Assembly (NCBI GenBank): GCA_025351355.1
Contig: JANXWC010000123.1
Span: forward strand, 1 to 64,000
Origin: Hyphomicrobiaceae bacterium
Lineage (GTDB): Bacteria > Pseudomonadota > Alphaproteobacteria > Rhizobiales > Hyphomicrobiaceae
DNA length: 64,000 nucleotides
Direction of reading: 5' to 3'
Shown: positions 53,712 to 63,479 of the stretch, one piece after another
Numbering within the stretch: position 1 is the stretch's first letter
Layout of the letters: each line of letters begins with the position of its first letter
The notes under the pieces: model-generated
Seen by the model: the letters and a program-made list of their open reading frames with translations, nothing else
The model's database searches: none
What the model was told of the DNA's origin: nothing
Translations under genes and position numbers: made by a program

Positions 53712-54761
53712 ATGACGACTGCCCGCGCCTTTATCGATTTGTTCTCCGATACCATGACCAGGCCGTCGGCGGGTATGCGTCAGGCCATGGCAAATGCCGA
53801 AGTGGGCGATGAGCAACGTGGCGAAGACCCGACGACACGGAAGTTACAGGACCGTATCGCCGAACTGCTCGGCAAGGAGGCGGCGGTGTTCCTGCCTTCG
53901 GGGACCATGTGTAATCAGATCGCGGTGGCCGTGCACTGCCGCCCCGGTGACGAGATCATTGCACCGGACAATTGCCACCTGTTTACCTTCGAGGGCGCGG
54001 GCGGGGCGGTGTTGGCGGGCGCGCAAGGTCGCGCGGTGCCGCATGTGAACGGGATTTTCACCGGCGCCGCAGTGCATGCAGCGGTGCGCGATCCCGCCAT
54101 GCGTCATGCCCCTCGGTCACGGCTAGTGACCATCGAGCAGACCCAGAACCTCGGCGGTGGCGCGGTTTGGTCTCAGGCCCAGATCGACGACGTGGTTAAA
54201 GCCGCTCAGGCACACTGCCTGTTGCTGCACATGGATGGGGCACGCTTACCCAATGCGGTTGTGGCGTCCGGCGTTTCGGCAGCTAAAATGAGTGCGGCAT
54301 TCGACAGCTCCTGGCTCGACCTTTCGAAGGGGCTCGGTTGTCCGATCGGTGGCGTACTGGCCGGCAGCAAGGCGTTCATCGAGGAAGTCTGGCGTTGGAA
54401 ACATCGCATCGGCGGCGCGCTCAGGCAATCCGGTATTCTGGCCGCGGCAGGGCTTTACGCGCTCGATCACAACTGGGACCGGCTCGCCGAGGATCACGCC
54501 AACGCCAAGCGGCTGGCCCTGTTGGCGGCTGACATCAAGGGCATCAAGTTGATGTATCCGAAGACGGAAACCAATCTGGTGTTCTTCGACACCAGCGGTA
54601 CCGGCCGCTCGGCCAAGGAAATCTCCGACGCGGTGATGCAGAAGGGCGTACGGATCGGCGCCATGGGGCCGACGCGACTGCGTGCGGTGACCCATCTCGA
54701 CGTGAGCGCGGCAGACATCGAGGTTGCGGCCAAGGCGCTGCGCGAGGCGGTTGCGGGCTAA
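53712..54761 (+). CDS. ltaE: Low-specificity L-threonine aldolase
   Basis: 349 residues of the PLP-dependent beta-eliminating lyase family. FSDTMTRPS is the N-terminal phosphate-binding start, [10 protein letters not shown] follows, and the Schiff-base Lys206 is in [22 protein letters not shown] holds the cofactor Asp. It cleaves L-threonine and L-allo-threonine to glycine and acetaldehyde. The ATG at 53712 is chosen; the frame is open to 53646. It occupies the place before murE where ftsI is found in most alphaproteobacteria. Confidence 0.9.
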   Translation: MTTARAFIDLFSDTMTRPSAGMRQAMANAEVGDEQRGEDPTTRKLQDRIAELLGKEAAVFLPSGTMCNQIAVAVHCRPGDEIIAPDNCHLFTFEGAGGAVLAGAQGRAVPHVNGIFTGAAVHAAVRDPAMRHAPRSRLVTIEQTQNLGGGAVWSQAQIDDVVKAAQAHCLLLHMDGARLPNAVVASGVSAAKMSAAFDSSWLDLSKGLGCPIGGVLAGSKAFIEEVWRWKHRIGGALRQSGILAAAGLYALDHNWDRLAEDHANAKRLALLAADIKGIKLMYPKTETNLVFFDTSGTGRSAKEISDAVMQKGVRIGAMGPTRLRAVTHLDVSAADIEVAAKALREAVAG

Positions 54762-54895
54762 GGCCGCATTGGCATTCGCCGTCACGCCACACGGGCTCGG
54801 CGGGTCGTCGGCCCGGTAAACCATGTTTGACGGCCCCGGCGACGCACAATACAAGCTTTTTGCGCGTCATCGTGGCGGGCGATGGATCGGAGCCG

Positions 54896-56383
54896 ATGCA
54901 AATCAAGGATTTGATCAGCGCTGACCTGACACTGGTCGTGGGCGATCCACGCCTCGCCGTGACAGGGATCACCGCGGATAGCCGTCAGGTGCAGCCGGGC
55001 ATGGTGTTTGCGGCCTTGGCGGGCGCAGCCACCGATGGCAGCCGCTTCATCGCTGAGGCCGTTGGCAAGGGCTGCGCAGCCGTGCTGGTGCGCAGCGGTC
55101 AGGCCGTCAGCGCTCCAGACGGGGTTGCCTTGCTGGCCGCCGACGAGCCGCGGCTGGCGCTGTCACGACTGGCGGCGTTGATAGATCCAGCCCAACCCGA
55201 GCAGATCGTTGCCGTCACCGGCACCAACGGCAAGACCTCGGTGGCCGAATTTACCCGGCAAGTGTTTTCCAAGGTCGGCCGGCAGGCGGCGTCGCTCGGC
55301 ACGATTGGCTTGGTAAAGCCGTCTGGAGCGGTCTACGGCTCGCTCACCACACCGGACCCCGTCACCCTGCATCAGACATTGGCTGCTCTGGCTGCCGAAG
55401 GGGTGACGCATCTCGCCATGGAAGCGTCATCGCATGGGCTCGATCAGTTCCGGCTCGATGGGGTGCGCCTGGCAGCCGGCGCTTTTCTCAATCTCGGTCG
55501 CGATCATCTCGATTATCACCCGGACATCCCCCACTATCTGGCGGCCAAGTTGGGGCTGTTCAGCCGCCTGCTGCAGCCGGGCCAGCCAGCCATCGTCAAT
55601 GTCGATGCGCCCTTCGCCGAACAAGCCATGGCGGCAGCACGCGCCCGCAAGCTCGATCTGATAACAGTGGGCGCCGGCGGTGGTTTTCTGCAGCTGCTCG
55701 ATGTCCGCCGTGACGGCTTTGGCCAGCGTGTGGCGGTTTTACACGCCAGCCGACGCTATGACGTCAAATTGAATTTGATCGGCGATTACCAGGCATCCAA
55801 CGCGATCGCTGCGGCAGCATTCGCCATTGTGCTCGGCGAAGATCCGACCGCCGTCATGGGCGCCCTTGAAGCCTTGGAGGGTGTTTCCGGCCGGCTCGAA
55901 GTTATCGGCCAGCGCAACGGTGGGCTCGCCGTCGTCGACTACGCGCACAAACCTGAAGCGCTTGCCGCGGCGCTTGGCGCGCTCCGGCCCTTTGCCACGG
56001 GACGGCTGATCTGCGTGATGGGCTGCGGCGGCAATCGCGATGCGGGCAAACGGCCGATCATGGGGCGGATCGCCGCTGAGCTGTCCGACATCGTCATCGT
56101 CACCGACGACAACCCCCGCCGGGAGGCGCCGGCGGCGATCCGCAAGGCTGTGCTTGCCGGCGCTGAGCGGCGCGAGGCGGAGGTCATCGAAATCGGCGAC
56201 CGGACCGAGGCGATCGCCGCAGCCATCGGTCGGCTGGTGCCCGGAGATGTCGCCCTGATCGCCGGCAAGGGTCACGAGACCGGGCAGATCGTCGGTGACC
56301 AGACGATCCCGTTCTCGGATCAAGCCGAAGTGCGGGCGTGCCTCGCTCAACCGTCCAGGGCTTCGACGAAAGGCGTCGGGTGA
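54896..56383 (+). CDS. murE: UDP-N-acetylmuramoyl-L-alanyl-D-glutamate--2,6-diaminopimelate ligase
   Basis: 495 residues. ATP-binding P-loop VTGTNGKTSVAEF, the LNLGRDHLDYH motif and DDNPRREAP near the C-terminus; the DNPR box indicates meso-diaminopimelate as substrate. It adds the third residue of the peptidoglycan stem peptide. The ATG at 54896 begins MQIKDLI after GGAGC; the frame is open to 54827. The murF start follows the stop by 1 base. Confidence 0.95.
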   Translation: MQIKDLISADLTLVVGDPRLAVTGITADSRQVQPGMVFAALAGAATDGSRFIAEAVGKGCAAVLVRSGQAVSAPDGVALLAADEPRLALSRLAALIDPAQPEQIVAVTGTNGKTSVAEFTRQVFSKVGRQAASLGTIGLVKPSGAVYGSLTTPDPVTLHQTLAALAAEGVTHLAMEASSHGLDQFRLDGVRLAAGAFLNLGRDHLDYHPDIPHYLAAKLGLFSRLLQPGQPAIVNVDAPFAEQAMAAARARKLDLITVGAGGGFLQLLDVRRDGFGQRVAVLHASRRYDVKLNLIGDYQASNAIAAAAFAIVLGEDPTAVMGALEALEGVSGRLEVIGQRNGGLAVVDYAHKPEALAAALGALRPFATGRLICVMGCGGNRDAGKRPIMGRIAAELSDIVIVTDDNPRREAPAAIRKAVLAGAERREAEVIEIGDRTEAIAAAIGRLVPGDVALIAGKGHETGQIVGDQTIPFSDQAEVRACLAQPSRASTKGVG

Positions 56384-56384
56384 C

Positions 56385-57809
56385 ATGACCGTTCCCCCAA
56401 CATCGACGCGACCGCTGTGGTCAGATGTCGTTCTCGTCAGCGTTTGCGGTGGCACAGTCGACGGCAAGATCACAGCGCCCATCCGCGGCATTTCGATCGA
56501 TACGCGGAGCATCGGAGAGGGCGACCTGTTCGTGGCGCTGAAGGATCAGCGTGACGGCCATGACTTCGTCACCGCAGCGTTCAAGGCGGGGGCAGCGGCT
56601 GCATTGGTTGTCAACACTTATGCCCGGCGCGAAGGCGATGGCGGGCTGATCCGGGTCGAGGATCCGCTGCGGTCGCTCGAGGATGCGGCGCGGGTGGCGC
56701 GTTTCCGCTCCGATGCGAAAGTGGTGGCAGTCACCGGCAGCGTCGGCAAGACCGGCACCAAGGAGATGCTGCGGTTGTGCCTCGGTCTGGCCGGCAAAAC
56801 GCATGCCTCCGAGAAATCCTACAACAATCACTGGGGCGTGCCGCTCACGTTGGCGCGGATGCCGACCGATACGGAATACGGCGTGTTCGAAATCGGCATG
56901 AGCAACGCCGGCGAAATCGCGCAGCTGGTGCGCATGGTGGCCCCTGATGTGGGGATCATTACCACTGTCGAACCGGTGCATCTGGCGCAGTTTGCTTCCG
57001 TGTCTGACATTGCGGAAGCCAAGGCGGAGCTGATGTTGGGCCTGCCGCGCGATGGCGTGATCATTCTCAACCGCGACAATCCGCATTTCGATCTGCTGGC
57101 GATGCGCGCCGATGAGCGTCAATTGCGCGTCGTGGCGTTCGGCACCCACCGCGACTGCGACGTGCGGATGGAGAGCGTAGATCTCGGCCCTGACGATTCC
57201 CTTGTGACGGCCAGCGTACACGGGCGGCAGATGCGCTACCGAATCGGCGCTGCTGGGCGTCACTGGGTGATGAATTCGCTGGCGGCACTGGCAGCCATCG
57301 ATGCCGTCGGCGCGGACCTGAATACTTGTCTCGCCGCGCTTGCCGATATTTCGGCACCGGCGGGGCGTGGCGCGCGCAGCGAAATCAAAGCCGGTGGTGG
57401 CACAATTTTGCTCATCGACGAAAGCTATAATGCCAATCCCGCCTCCATGGCTGCGGCACTGGCCAATCTCGGCGCTCTGCCACGCGCGCAGTATCGGCGG
57501 CGTGTAGCAATTCTCGGCGATATGCGCGAACTCGGCGCAAATGCAGATACCCTGCACCGCGGCCTGCTCGCTTTTGTCGAAGCAGCTGATGTCGATGTCG
57601 TCCACGCCTGCGGTCCGCACATGCGGGCGCTGTATGATGCGTTGCCTGCAACACGTCGCGGTGCATATGCCGCGACTTCGCTTGAATTGTCCGACGCAGT
57701 CAGGCAAGGCGTGGCATCGGGGGATGCGGTGATGATCAAAGGCTCGCTGGGCACCAATATGGCGCCGCTGGTCAAGCTTGTGCGTGCGTTGGGAGATCCG
57801 AAAGTCTGA
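56385..57809 (+). CDS. murF: UDP-N-acetylmuramoyl-tripeptide--D-alanyl-D-alanine ligase
   Basis: 474 residues. P-loop [13 protein letters not shown], the downstream [14 protein letters not shown] and the C-terminal [12 protein letters not shown] motif are those of MurF. It adds D-Ala-D-Ala to complete the pentapeptide precursor. Start ATG at 56385 is just after the murE stop, so translation is probably coupled. A 115-base gap follows before mraY. Confidence 0.95.
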   Translation: MTVPPTSTRPLWSDVVLVSVCGGTVDGKITAPIRGISIDTRSIGEGDLFVALKDQRDGHDFVTAAFKAGAAAALVVNTYARREGDGGLIRVEDPLRSLEDAARVARFRSDAKVVAVTGSVGKTGTKEMLRLCLGLAGKTHASEKSYNNHWGVPLTLARMPTDTEYGVFEIGMSNAGEIAQLVRMVAPDVGIITTVEPVHLAQFASVSDIAEAKAELMLGLPRDGVIILNRDNPHFDLLAMRADERQLRVVAFGTHRDCDVRMESVDLGPDDSLVTASVHGRQMRYRIGAAGRHWVMNSLAALAAIDAVGADLNTCLAALADISAPAGRGARSEIKAGGGTILLIDESYNANPASMAAALANLGALPRAQYRRRVAILGDMRELGANADTLHRGLLAFVEAADVDVVHACGPHMRALYDALPATRRGAYAATSLELSDAVRQGVASGDAVMIKGSLGTNMAPLVKLVRALGDPKV

Positions 57810-57924
57810 TTGCGGTATGATCCCCGGGGGATTGCTTCACCGCCGACAGATAACGAGCTTAATTCCGCCATTGCGCCCGGCACAAAATGTCGAGAGGTGC
57901 CGTGGGCGGGTCGGGGGAAAGCGC

Positions 57925-59007
57925 ATGCTCTATGAACTGGTGGCTTTTGCCGATCAATTCGGGCCACTCAACGTTTTTCGATACATCACGTTCCGGACCA
58001 TGGGCGCGCTGGTGACGGCGCTGCTGTTCGTCTTCCTGTTCGGTCCGGCAATCATCGATCTGCTGCGCATCAAGCAGGGTAAGGGTCAGCCCATTCGCGA
58101 GGATGGGCCGAAGTCGCACTTCATCAAGCGGGGAACGCCGACCATGGGGGGGTTGATGATCCTCGCTGGTGTCACCGTGTCGACCTTGTTGTGGGCCAAT
58201 TGGGCCAACAAGTTCGTCTGGGTGGCGCTGGCGGTCACGTTGGCTTATGGCGCCATCGGATTTTACGACGACTATCTGAAAGTCACCAAGCAGACGACGT
58301 CCGGCTTTGGCGGCAAGGGGCGGCTGCTGCTGGAATTTCTCGTCGCCGCCATCGCCACCTACGCCATCGTACAGATGTCGCCAGCCGCGCTGGCGGGCAA
58401 GCTGGCGGTGCCGTTCTTCAAAAGTGTGCTGCTCGATCTCGGCTACTTCTTCATCATCTTCGGCATGATCGTCATTGTCGGCGCGGGTAATGCGGTCAAT
58501 CTGACGGACGGGCTCGATGGGCTGGCCATCGTGCCAGTCATGATCGCGGCTGCCACATTCGGCTTCATTGCCTATGCCATCGGGCGGTTCGATTTTGCCC
58601 GCTACCTGCAGGTGACGTACGTGGCGGGAGCCGGCGAGCTGGCCATCATCTGTGGGGCGTTGATCGGTGCCGGGCTGGGGTTCTTATGGTTCAACGCGCC
58701 GCCGGCCATGATCTTCATGGGCGACACCGGATCGCTGGCGCTGGGCGGCGCGCTCGGTGCGATCGCCGTGGCGACCAAGCATGAGATCGTGCTGGCCATC
58801 TGCGGCGGCCTGTTCGTTCTGGAGGCCATGAGCGTCATCATCCAGGTGGCGAGTTTCAAGATGACGGGCAAGCGCGTCTTCCGTATGGCGCCGCTGCATC
58901 ACCACTACGAACAGAAGGGCTGGGCGGAAAGCACCGTCGTCGTGCGTTTCTGGATCATCTCGGTTATCCTGTCTCTGATCGCGCTATCGACGCTGAAGTT
59001 GCGGTGA
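57925..59007 (+). CDS. mraY: Phospho-N-acetylmuramoyl-pentapeptide transferase
   Basis: 360 residues, the exact family norm, with ten TM helices. Motifs: KKGTPTMGG-like ([12 protein letters not shown]), GFYDDYLK (catalytic Asp pair), [25 protein letters not shown] and [12 protein letters not shown]. It makes lipid I on the inner face of the membrane. The ATG at 57925 follows GGGGGAA. The frame extends upstream to 57778 within murF and is ignored. Confidence 0.97.
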   Translation: MLYELVAFADQFGPLNVFRYITFRTMGALVTALLFVFLFGPAIIDLLRIKQGKGQPIREDGPKSHFIKRGTPTMGGLMILAGVTVSTLLWANWANKFVWVALAVTLAYGAIGFYDDYLKVTKQTTSGFGGKGRLLLEFLVAAIATYAIVQMSPAALAGKLAVPFFKSVLLDLGYFFIIFGMIVIVGAGNAVNLTDGLDGLAIVPVMIAAATFGFIAYAIGRFDFARYLQVTYVAGAGELAIICGALIGAGLGFLWFNAPPAMIFMGDTGSLALGGALGAIAVATKHEIVLAICGGLFVLEAMSVIIQVASFKMTGKRVFRMAPLHHHYEQKGWAESTVVVRFWIISVILSLIALSTLKLR

Positions 59008-59371
59008 TGGGCTTCGGGCGCCACAACCAAAACTGTCATCCTGGGCCTTGTGCCCAGGACCCAGCGTGCGGCTGGTTCAGGTGTTTGCTGGCCCCACTCT
59101 GCGGCGCCGCTCGCCCCGCAATTCTTCCGCACCTTCCCCCCCACCCTAGCCCTCCCCTACAGGGGGGGAGGGAATCCCACTGCATATGTGCCACCAACAC
59201 GCATCAGATAACGGCCAATGTAATGGCGAGCCTGCTAGAATTGGTCCGCTCACTCACCTCACCCGCCGCACAAACTCCCTCCCCCCCCGTGGGGGAGGGT
59301 TGGGGTGGGGGAGCTGGTGCCGCACGGCGAGCTAGCTGCGCGTTCGCTGCACCCGCGCTAAGGTGTGCGGT
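59008..59371. repeat. 364-base mraY-murD spacer with palindromic repeats
   Basis: Non-coding spacer inside the mur operon. Element A at 59040-59058 is CCTGGGC-CTTGT-GCCCAGG, a perfect 7-base stem in a GTCATCCTGGGC context typical of dispersed repeats in Rhizobiales. Element B, about 59135-59172, holds CCCTCCCC-taca-GGGGGGGAGGG. Element C, about 59276-59311, holds CCCTCCCCCCCCG-TGGGGGAGGG and a GGGTTGGGGTGGGGG tail. B and C are near-complements of each other (about 18 of 20 bases by eye), so the block forms a large inverted repeat about 175 bases long. It resembles a REP/BIME-like pair. Effects on readthrough to murD are unknown. Confidence 0.7.
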
Positions 59372-60811
59372 ATGATTCGGATCACGACATTTGCAGGCAA
59401 GACGGTGGCGGTGTTCGGGTTGGCGCGCTCAGGCATCGTGTCGGCCGAGGCGCTGCGCGATGGCGGCGCCACGGTCGCCTGCTGGGATGACAGCGAGGCG
59501 GGGCGTGCGGCGGTCGCCAAGGCGGGCCTGCCGCTGGTCGATCTGCAAATGGCCGATTGGAGCCAGTTCGCAGCGTTGGTGCTCGCCCCGGGCGTGCCGC
59601 TGACACATCCGACGCCGCATTGGACGGTGGAGCGTGCCAAGGCCGCCGGCGTTGAAATCATCGGTGACATCGAATTGTTTTTCCGCGAGCGCGCGAAATC
59701 GTGCCCGGAGTGTCCAGTGGTCGCCATCACCGGCACCAACGGCAAATCGACCACCACAGCGCTGATCGCGCATGTCCTGCGTTCCGCCGGCAAGGACGTG
59801 CAGATGGGCGGCAACATCGGTGTCGGCGTACTGTCGCTGCAGCCACCCGCTCCTGACCGTTATTTCGTCATCGAGATGAGTTCGTTCCAGATCGACCTGA
59901 CGCCATCGCTGAAGCCCACCGTCGGCGTGCTGACCAACATCACCCCCGATCATCTCGACCGGCACGGGACGATGGAAAATTACGCGGCGATAAAAGGGCG
60001 TTTGGTTGCGGCGGCTGATTTCGCGGTGATCAATCGCGACGATGATTTGTGCCATCAATTTGTTTCTCGTCGCGAAGTGGATTGTGAACCGACGGATCGT
60101 TTCTCCATGCGATCAACCGAAAAAGCTGAAACGTATGTCGAAGCAGGTATCATCTATCGGCGCAAATACCAGGACAGCGCCAGCGGCAACCCAGTAGCCG
60201 ACACAGCTGCAGATCTTCGCGGCATCGGATCACTACGCGGACTGCACAATGCCGAAAACGCGGCTGCCGCCTTCGCCGTCTGTGCTTCGCTCGGCGTCCC
60301 GGCACAGGTCATCGCAGCCGGTCTAAAATCCTTCCCCGGCCTCGCCCACCGACTGGAAGAACTTGGTCATATCGGACGAGTATTGATTGTCAACGACTCC
60401 AAGGGCACGAACGCCGACAGCACGGACAAAGCGCTCTCGAGTTTTCCAGGTGACCTCTTTTGGATTGCCGGCGGCGTGGCTAAGGAGGGCGGCATACAAT
60501 CTTTGTGGCCGCATTTTATAGGCGGCCCGAACGGCAAAGTCAGACGGGCCTATCTGATCGGCCAATGCGCACCGGAGTTCGCCCGCAGGCTCGCCGAGCA
60601 CAAGGTCCCCCACGAAATCAGCGGCACGCTGGAGACAGCGCTGCAACACGCCGTTCGTGATGCGTCTGCCTCCCCTGCCGCCGAGCCGGTCATCCTGCTA
60701 TCACCAGCCTGCGCATCGTATGATCAATATCAAAGCTTCGAACACCGCGGCGACCATTTCCGACAACTGGCCATGGCCTTGCCCGGCTTCAAGACAAAGG
60801 CACACGCGTGA
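59372..60811 (+). CDS. murD: UDP-N-acetylmuramoyl-L-alanine--D-glutamate ligase
   Basis: 479 residues. The N-terminal dinucleotide-like fold (VAVFGLARSGIV), P-loop VAITGTNGKSTTTALI, NITPDHLDRHG and the C-terminal LLSPACASYDQYQSFEHRGDHF are intact. It adds D-glutamate to UDP-MurNAc-L-Ala. ATG at 59372; a GTG at 59363 would add three residues. Its TGA overlaps the murG GTG start by 4 bases. ftsW, normally in between, is absent. Confidence 0.95.
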   Translation: MIRITTFAGKTVAVFGLARSGIVSAEALRDGGATVACWDDSEAGRAAVAKAGLPLVDLQMADWSQFAALVLAPGVPLTHPTPHWTVERAKAAGVEIIGDIELFFRERAKSCPECPVVAITGTNGKSTTTALIAHVLRSAGKDVQMGGNIGVGVLSLQPPAPDRYFVIEMSSFQIDLTPSLKPTVGVLTNITPDHLDRHGTMENYAAIKGRLVAAADFAVINRDDDLCHQFVSRREVDCEPTDRFSMRSTEKAETYVEAGIIYRRKYQDSASGNPVADTAADLRGIGSLRGLHNAENAAAAFAVCASLGVPAQVIAAGLKSFPGLAHRLEELGHIGRVLIVNDSKGTNADSTDKALSSFPGDLFWIAGGVAKEGGIQSLWPHFIGGPNGKVRRAYLIGQCAPEFARRLAEHKVPHEISGTLETALQHAVRDASASPAAEPVILLSPACASYDQYQSFEHRGDHFRQLAMALPGFKTKAHA

Positions 60812-61986
60812 CGCCCACCATGACGATTGACGAGAACATGGCATCGCCACCGACGACGATCTCCGCACCCGTCAGTACCGACAGCGTGATGCTGGCGGCG
60901 GGCGGCACCGGCGGGCACCTGTTTCCGGCGCTGGCACTGGCGCAGGAATTGAAGCGGCGCGGCATTCCCGTCGACCTCATCACCGACATGCGCGGCGATC
61001 GCTACGGGTCGAATTTCCCGGCACGCACCATTTTCCAGGTGCCGTCGGCGACGATCAACGGCCGCTCGCCGGTAGCCGCTGCCAATACCGGCCTGACGTT
61101 GGCCAAGGGCGTCGCCAAGGCGCGTCAAGTACTTGCAGACGTCAATCCCAAGGCGGTGATCGGGTTCGGCGGTTATCCCAGCCTGCCGCCCATGCTGGCC
61201 GCCCGCATGCGCGGCATACCCACGGCCATCCACGAGCAGAACGCCGTGCTCGGCCGCGCCAATCGTTTTCTGTCGCGCCGCGTCACCGCCATCGCCACCT
61301 CGTTCCAGGGCGTCAAGGGCATCGACGTCGGCACGGCGGCGAAAGTTCGCTTCACCGGCAATCCCGTGCGCGACATCGTGCTTGAGTGGTCGCGCGAGGC
61401 CTATAAGGCACCTAGTGAAAGCGGACCGTTCCAGATCCTCGTGTTCGGCGGCAGCCAGGGCGCGCGCTTCTTCTCCGACATGGTGCCGGCCGTCTTGGCC
61501 ACCTATTCGCCGCAGGCGCGCGCAGCCCTCCGCATCGTGCAGCAGGCCCGCCAGGAAGACGTGGCCCGCGTCGAGCAAGCCTATGCACAAGCCGGCATTC
61601 ACGCCTACGTGCAGGCGTTCTTCCCGAACCTGCCGGAGGCGATGTCTGAGGCGCATCTGGTGATCGGACGCGCGGGTGCGTCGACGATTGCCGAGCTGAC
61701 GGTCATGGGGCGGCCCTCGATACTGGTGCCGTTGCCCAATGCCATCGACAACGATCAGTTGACCAATGCGCGGCGCTTGGCGGACGTCGGCGCCGCGGTC
61801 TGCCTGGAGCAGAAGGATATCACGGGCGAACGCCTGGCGATGGCGATCGGCCAACTGCTGGAAGCACCCGACAAACTCGCCGCCATGGCAGACGCAGCGC
61901 GCGGCGCTGGCAGGCCCAATGCGGTCGTGCTGCTGGCGAACCTGGTCGAGGAGCTGATGGGTCGCTGGACACCAGCTGAGGTTTAA
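60808..61986 (+). CDS. murG: UDP-N-acetylglucosamine--N-acetylmuramyl-(pentapeptide) pyrophosphoryl-undecaprenol N-acetylglucosamine transferase
   Basis: 392 residues from the GTG at 60808, or 388 from the ATG at 60820. The N-terminal AAGGTGGHLFPALALAQEL, GFGGYPSLPP, HEQNAVLGRANRFL and the C-terminal donor site VFGGSQGARFFSD, IGRAGASTIAEL and PLPNAIDNDQ are all present. It makes lipid II. A short leader of about 25 residues precedes the fold. GTGA start/stop overlap with murD points to translational coupling. Confidence 0.95.
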   Translation: MTPTMTIDENMASPPTTISAPVSTDSVMLAAGGTGGHLFPALALAQELKRRGIPVDLITDMRGDRYGSNFPARTIFQVPSATINGRSPVAAANTGLTLAKGVAKARQVLADVNPKAVIGFGGYPSLPPMLAARMRGIPTAIHEQNAVLGRANRFLSRRVTAIATSFQGVKGIDVGTAAKVRFTGNPVRDIVLEWSREAYKAPSESGPFQILVFGGSQGARFFSDMVPAVLATYSPQARAALRIVQQARQEDVARVEQAYAQAGIHAYVQAFFPNLPEAMSEAHLVIGRAGASTIAELTVMGRPSILVPLPNAIDNDQLTNARRLADVGAAVCLEQKDITGERLAMAIGQLLEAPDKLAAMADAARGAGRPNAVVLLANLVEELMGRWTPAEV

Positions 61987-62043
61987 TTTTTCACCTTCTC
62001 CCCAACGCGAAAAGCGATGGGACGAAGGGAAAAGGACTTTTCC

Positions 62044-63471
62044 ATGCGCATGCCTGAAACGCTCGGCACTATCCACATTGTCGGCATCGGCGGCATCGGC
62101 ATGAGCGCGATTGCCGAAGTGCTGCACGCCCGCGGCTACACCGTGCAGGGCAGCGACCAGAAAGACGGCGCCAACGTTGAGCGGCTGCGCAAGCTGGGCA
62201 TGCGCGTGTTCGTCGGGCACGCCGCGATCAATCTGGTGGGCGCACAACTCGTGGTCATTTCGACCGCCGTCAAACCCGGCAATCCCGAACTCGATGCCGC
62301 GCGCGCCAAAGGCCTGACGATCGTGCGGCGGTCGGCAATGCTGGCCGAAATCATGCGGCTCTATTCGACGATCTCCGTCACCGGCACGCACGGCAAGACG
62401 ACCACCACCTCGCTCATCGCACATCTTTTGACATCGGCCGGTACCGACCCGACGGTCATCACCGGCGGCATCGTCCTCGATTGGGGCACCAATGCGCGGC
62501 TCGGCAAAAGCCGCTGGATGGTGGTCGAAGCCGACGAGAGCGACGGCACGTTCGTGGCGATTCCGACCGAGATCGGCGTGGTCACCAACATCGATCCCGA
62601 GCACCTCGATTACTTCGGCACCGTCGAGAACATGCATCGCGAATTTGCACAGTTCTTCACCCAGATTCCGTTTTACGGGCTGGCTGTAGTCTGCATTGAT
62701 CATCCCGTCGCACGCGATCTGGTCGATAAGCTCGGCCTCCGCCGCGATGGCAAACGCCTGTTGACATACGGGGCGGGCGATGACGCCGACCTGCGGTTGG
62801 GTCGGGTCGGCGTGGCCGGAAGGTACACCACATTCGATGTGGAGTTGGGCGCGCGTGCACACGGCGGCGCACGCAAACTGGAAGCTCTCAAAGTGCCGAT
62901 CCCCGGCGAGCACAACGCCCTCAATGCCCTTGCAGCCATTGCGGTCGCAACCGAAGTCGGCCTGACCGATACACAGATCCGCGCGGGGCTCGCCAGTTTC
63001 GCCGGCGTCAAGCGCCGCTTCCAGCCGACGGGCGTCTGGAACGAGATCGAATTCTTCGACGACTACGGCCACCACCCCGTTGAGATCGCCGCCGTATTGA
63101 AGGCGGCGCGCGCTGGCGTGTCGCGCGGCGGCCGCGTCATCGCCATCTGCGAACCGCATCGCTTTACGCGCCTGCGCGACTTGTTCGGCGAGTTCACCGC
63201 GGCTTTCAGGGATGCCGACGCCGTCATCATCGGGCCGCTCTATACGGCAGGTGAGGCGCCGATCCCCGGCATCTCGCATCAGGCGCTCGCACAGGCAATC
63301 GCCAAGTCCGGCCACCCCAACGTGCGCGCAGTCGATGCCGCCACTGATCTTGCCGCCGTCATCCGCACCATCGGTCGGCCCGGTGACACCGTCCTCTGTT
63401 TCGGCGCCGGCAATAGCACAGAGTGGGCGCACGCCCTGCCGAATTGGCTCACCACTGGCATCGCGAAATAA
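62044..63471 (+). CDS. murC: UDP-N-acetylmuramate--L-alanine ligase
   Basis: 475 residues. HIVGIGGIGMSAIAEVL, P-loop VTGTHGKTTTTSLI, VVEADESDGTF, and FDDYGHHPVEIAAVLKAAR are the MurC marks. It adds L-Ala to UDP-MurNAc, the first step of the stem peptide. ATG at 62044 with AAGGA 7 bases before. The 57 bases between murG and murC hold a weak inverted repeat (CACCTTCTCCCC and GGGACGAAGGG). No murB follows; the permease on the other strand begins 9 bases after the stop. Confidence 0.96.
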   Translation: MRMPETLGTIHIVGIGGIGMSAIAEVLHARGYTVQGSDQKDGANVERLRKLGMRVFVGHAAINLVGAQLVVISTAVKPGNPELDAARAKGLTIVRRSAMLAEIMRLYSTISVTGTHGKTTTTSLIAHLLTSAGTDPTVITGGIVLDWGTNARLGKSRWMVVEADESDGTFVAIPTEIGVVTNIDPEHLDYFGTVENMHREFAQFFTQIPFYGLAVVCIDHPVARDLVDKLGLRRDGKRLLTYGAGDDADLRLGRVGVAGRYTTFDVELGARAHGGARKLEALKVPIPGEHNALNALAAIAVATEVGLTDTQIRAGLASFAGVKRRFQPTGVWNEIEFFDDYGHHPVEIAAVLKAARAGVSRGGRVIAICEPHRFTRLRDLFGEFTAAFRDADAVIIGPLYTAGEAPIPGISHQALAQAIAKSGHPNVRAVDAATDLAAVIRTIGRPGDTVLCFGAGNSTEWAHALPNWLTTGIAK

Positions 63472-63479
63472 CCGTTGAA

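Noticed and set aside
56421-57707. A 428-residue minus-strand frame opposite murF
   Set aside because: MurF motifs are complete on the plus strand; the other frame is compositional noise.
59008-59371. Possible ftsW remnant or a short gene between mraY and murD
   Set aside because: The spacer is repeats and C/G runs; the in-frame 123-residue reading at 59004-59375 is proline-rich repeat translation with no TM helix.
62000-62040. Inverted repeat between murG and murC as a terminator
   Set aside because: The arms pair poorly and no T-run follows; murC probably continues the same transcript.
60730-63432. A 900-residue open frame on the minus strand opposite murG and murC
   Set aside because: It is a high-GC mirror frame of two certain genes, has no recognisable domain, and is rich in Arg, His, Asp and Gly as expected for a shadow.
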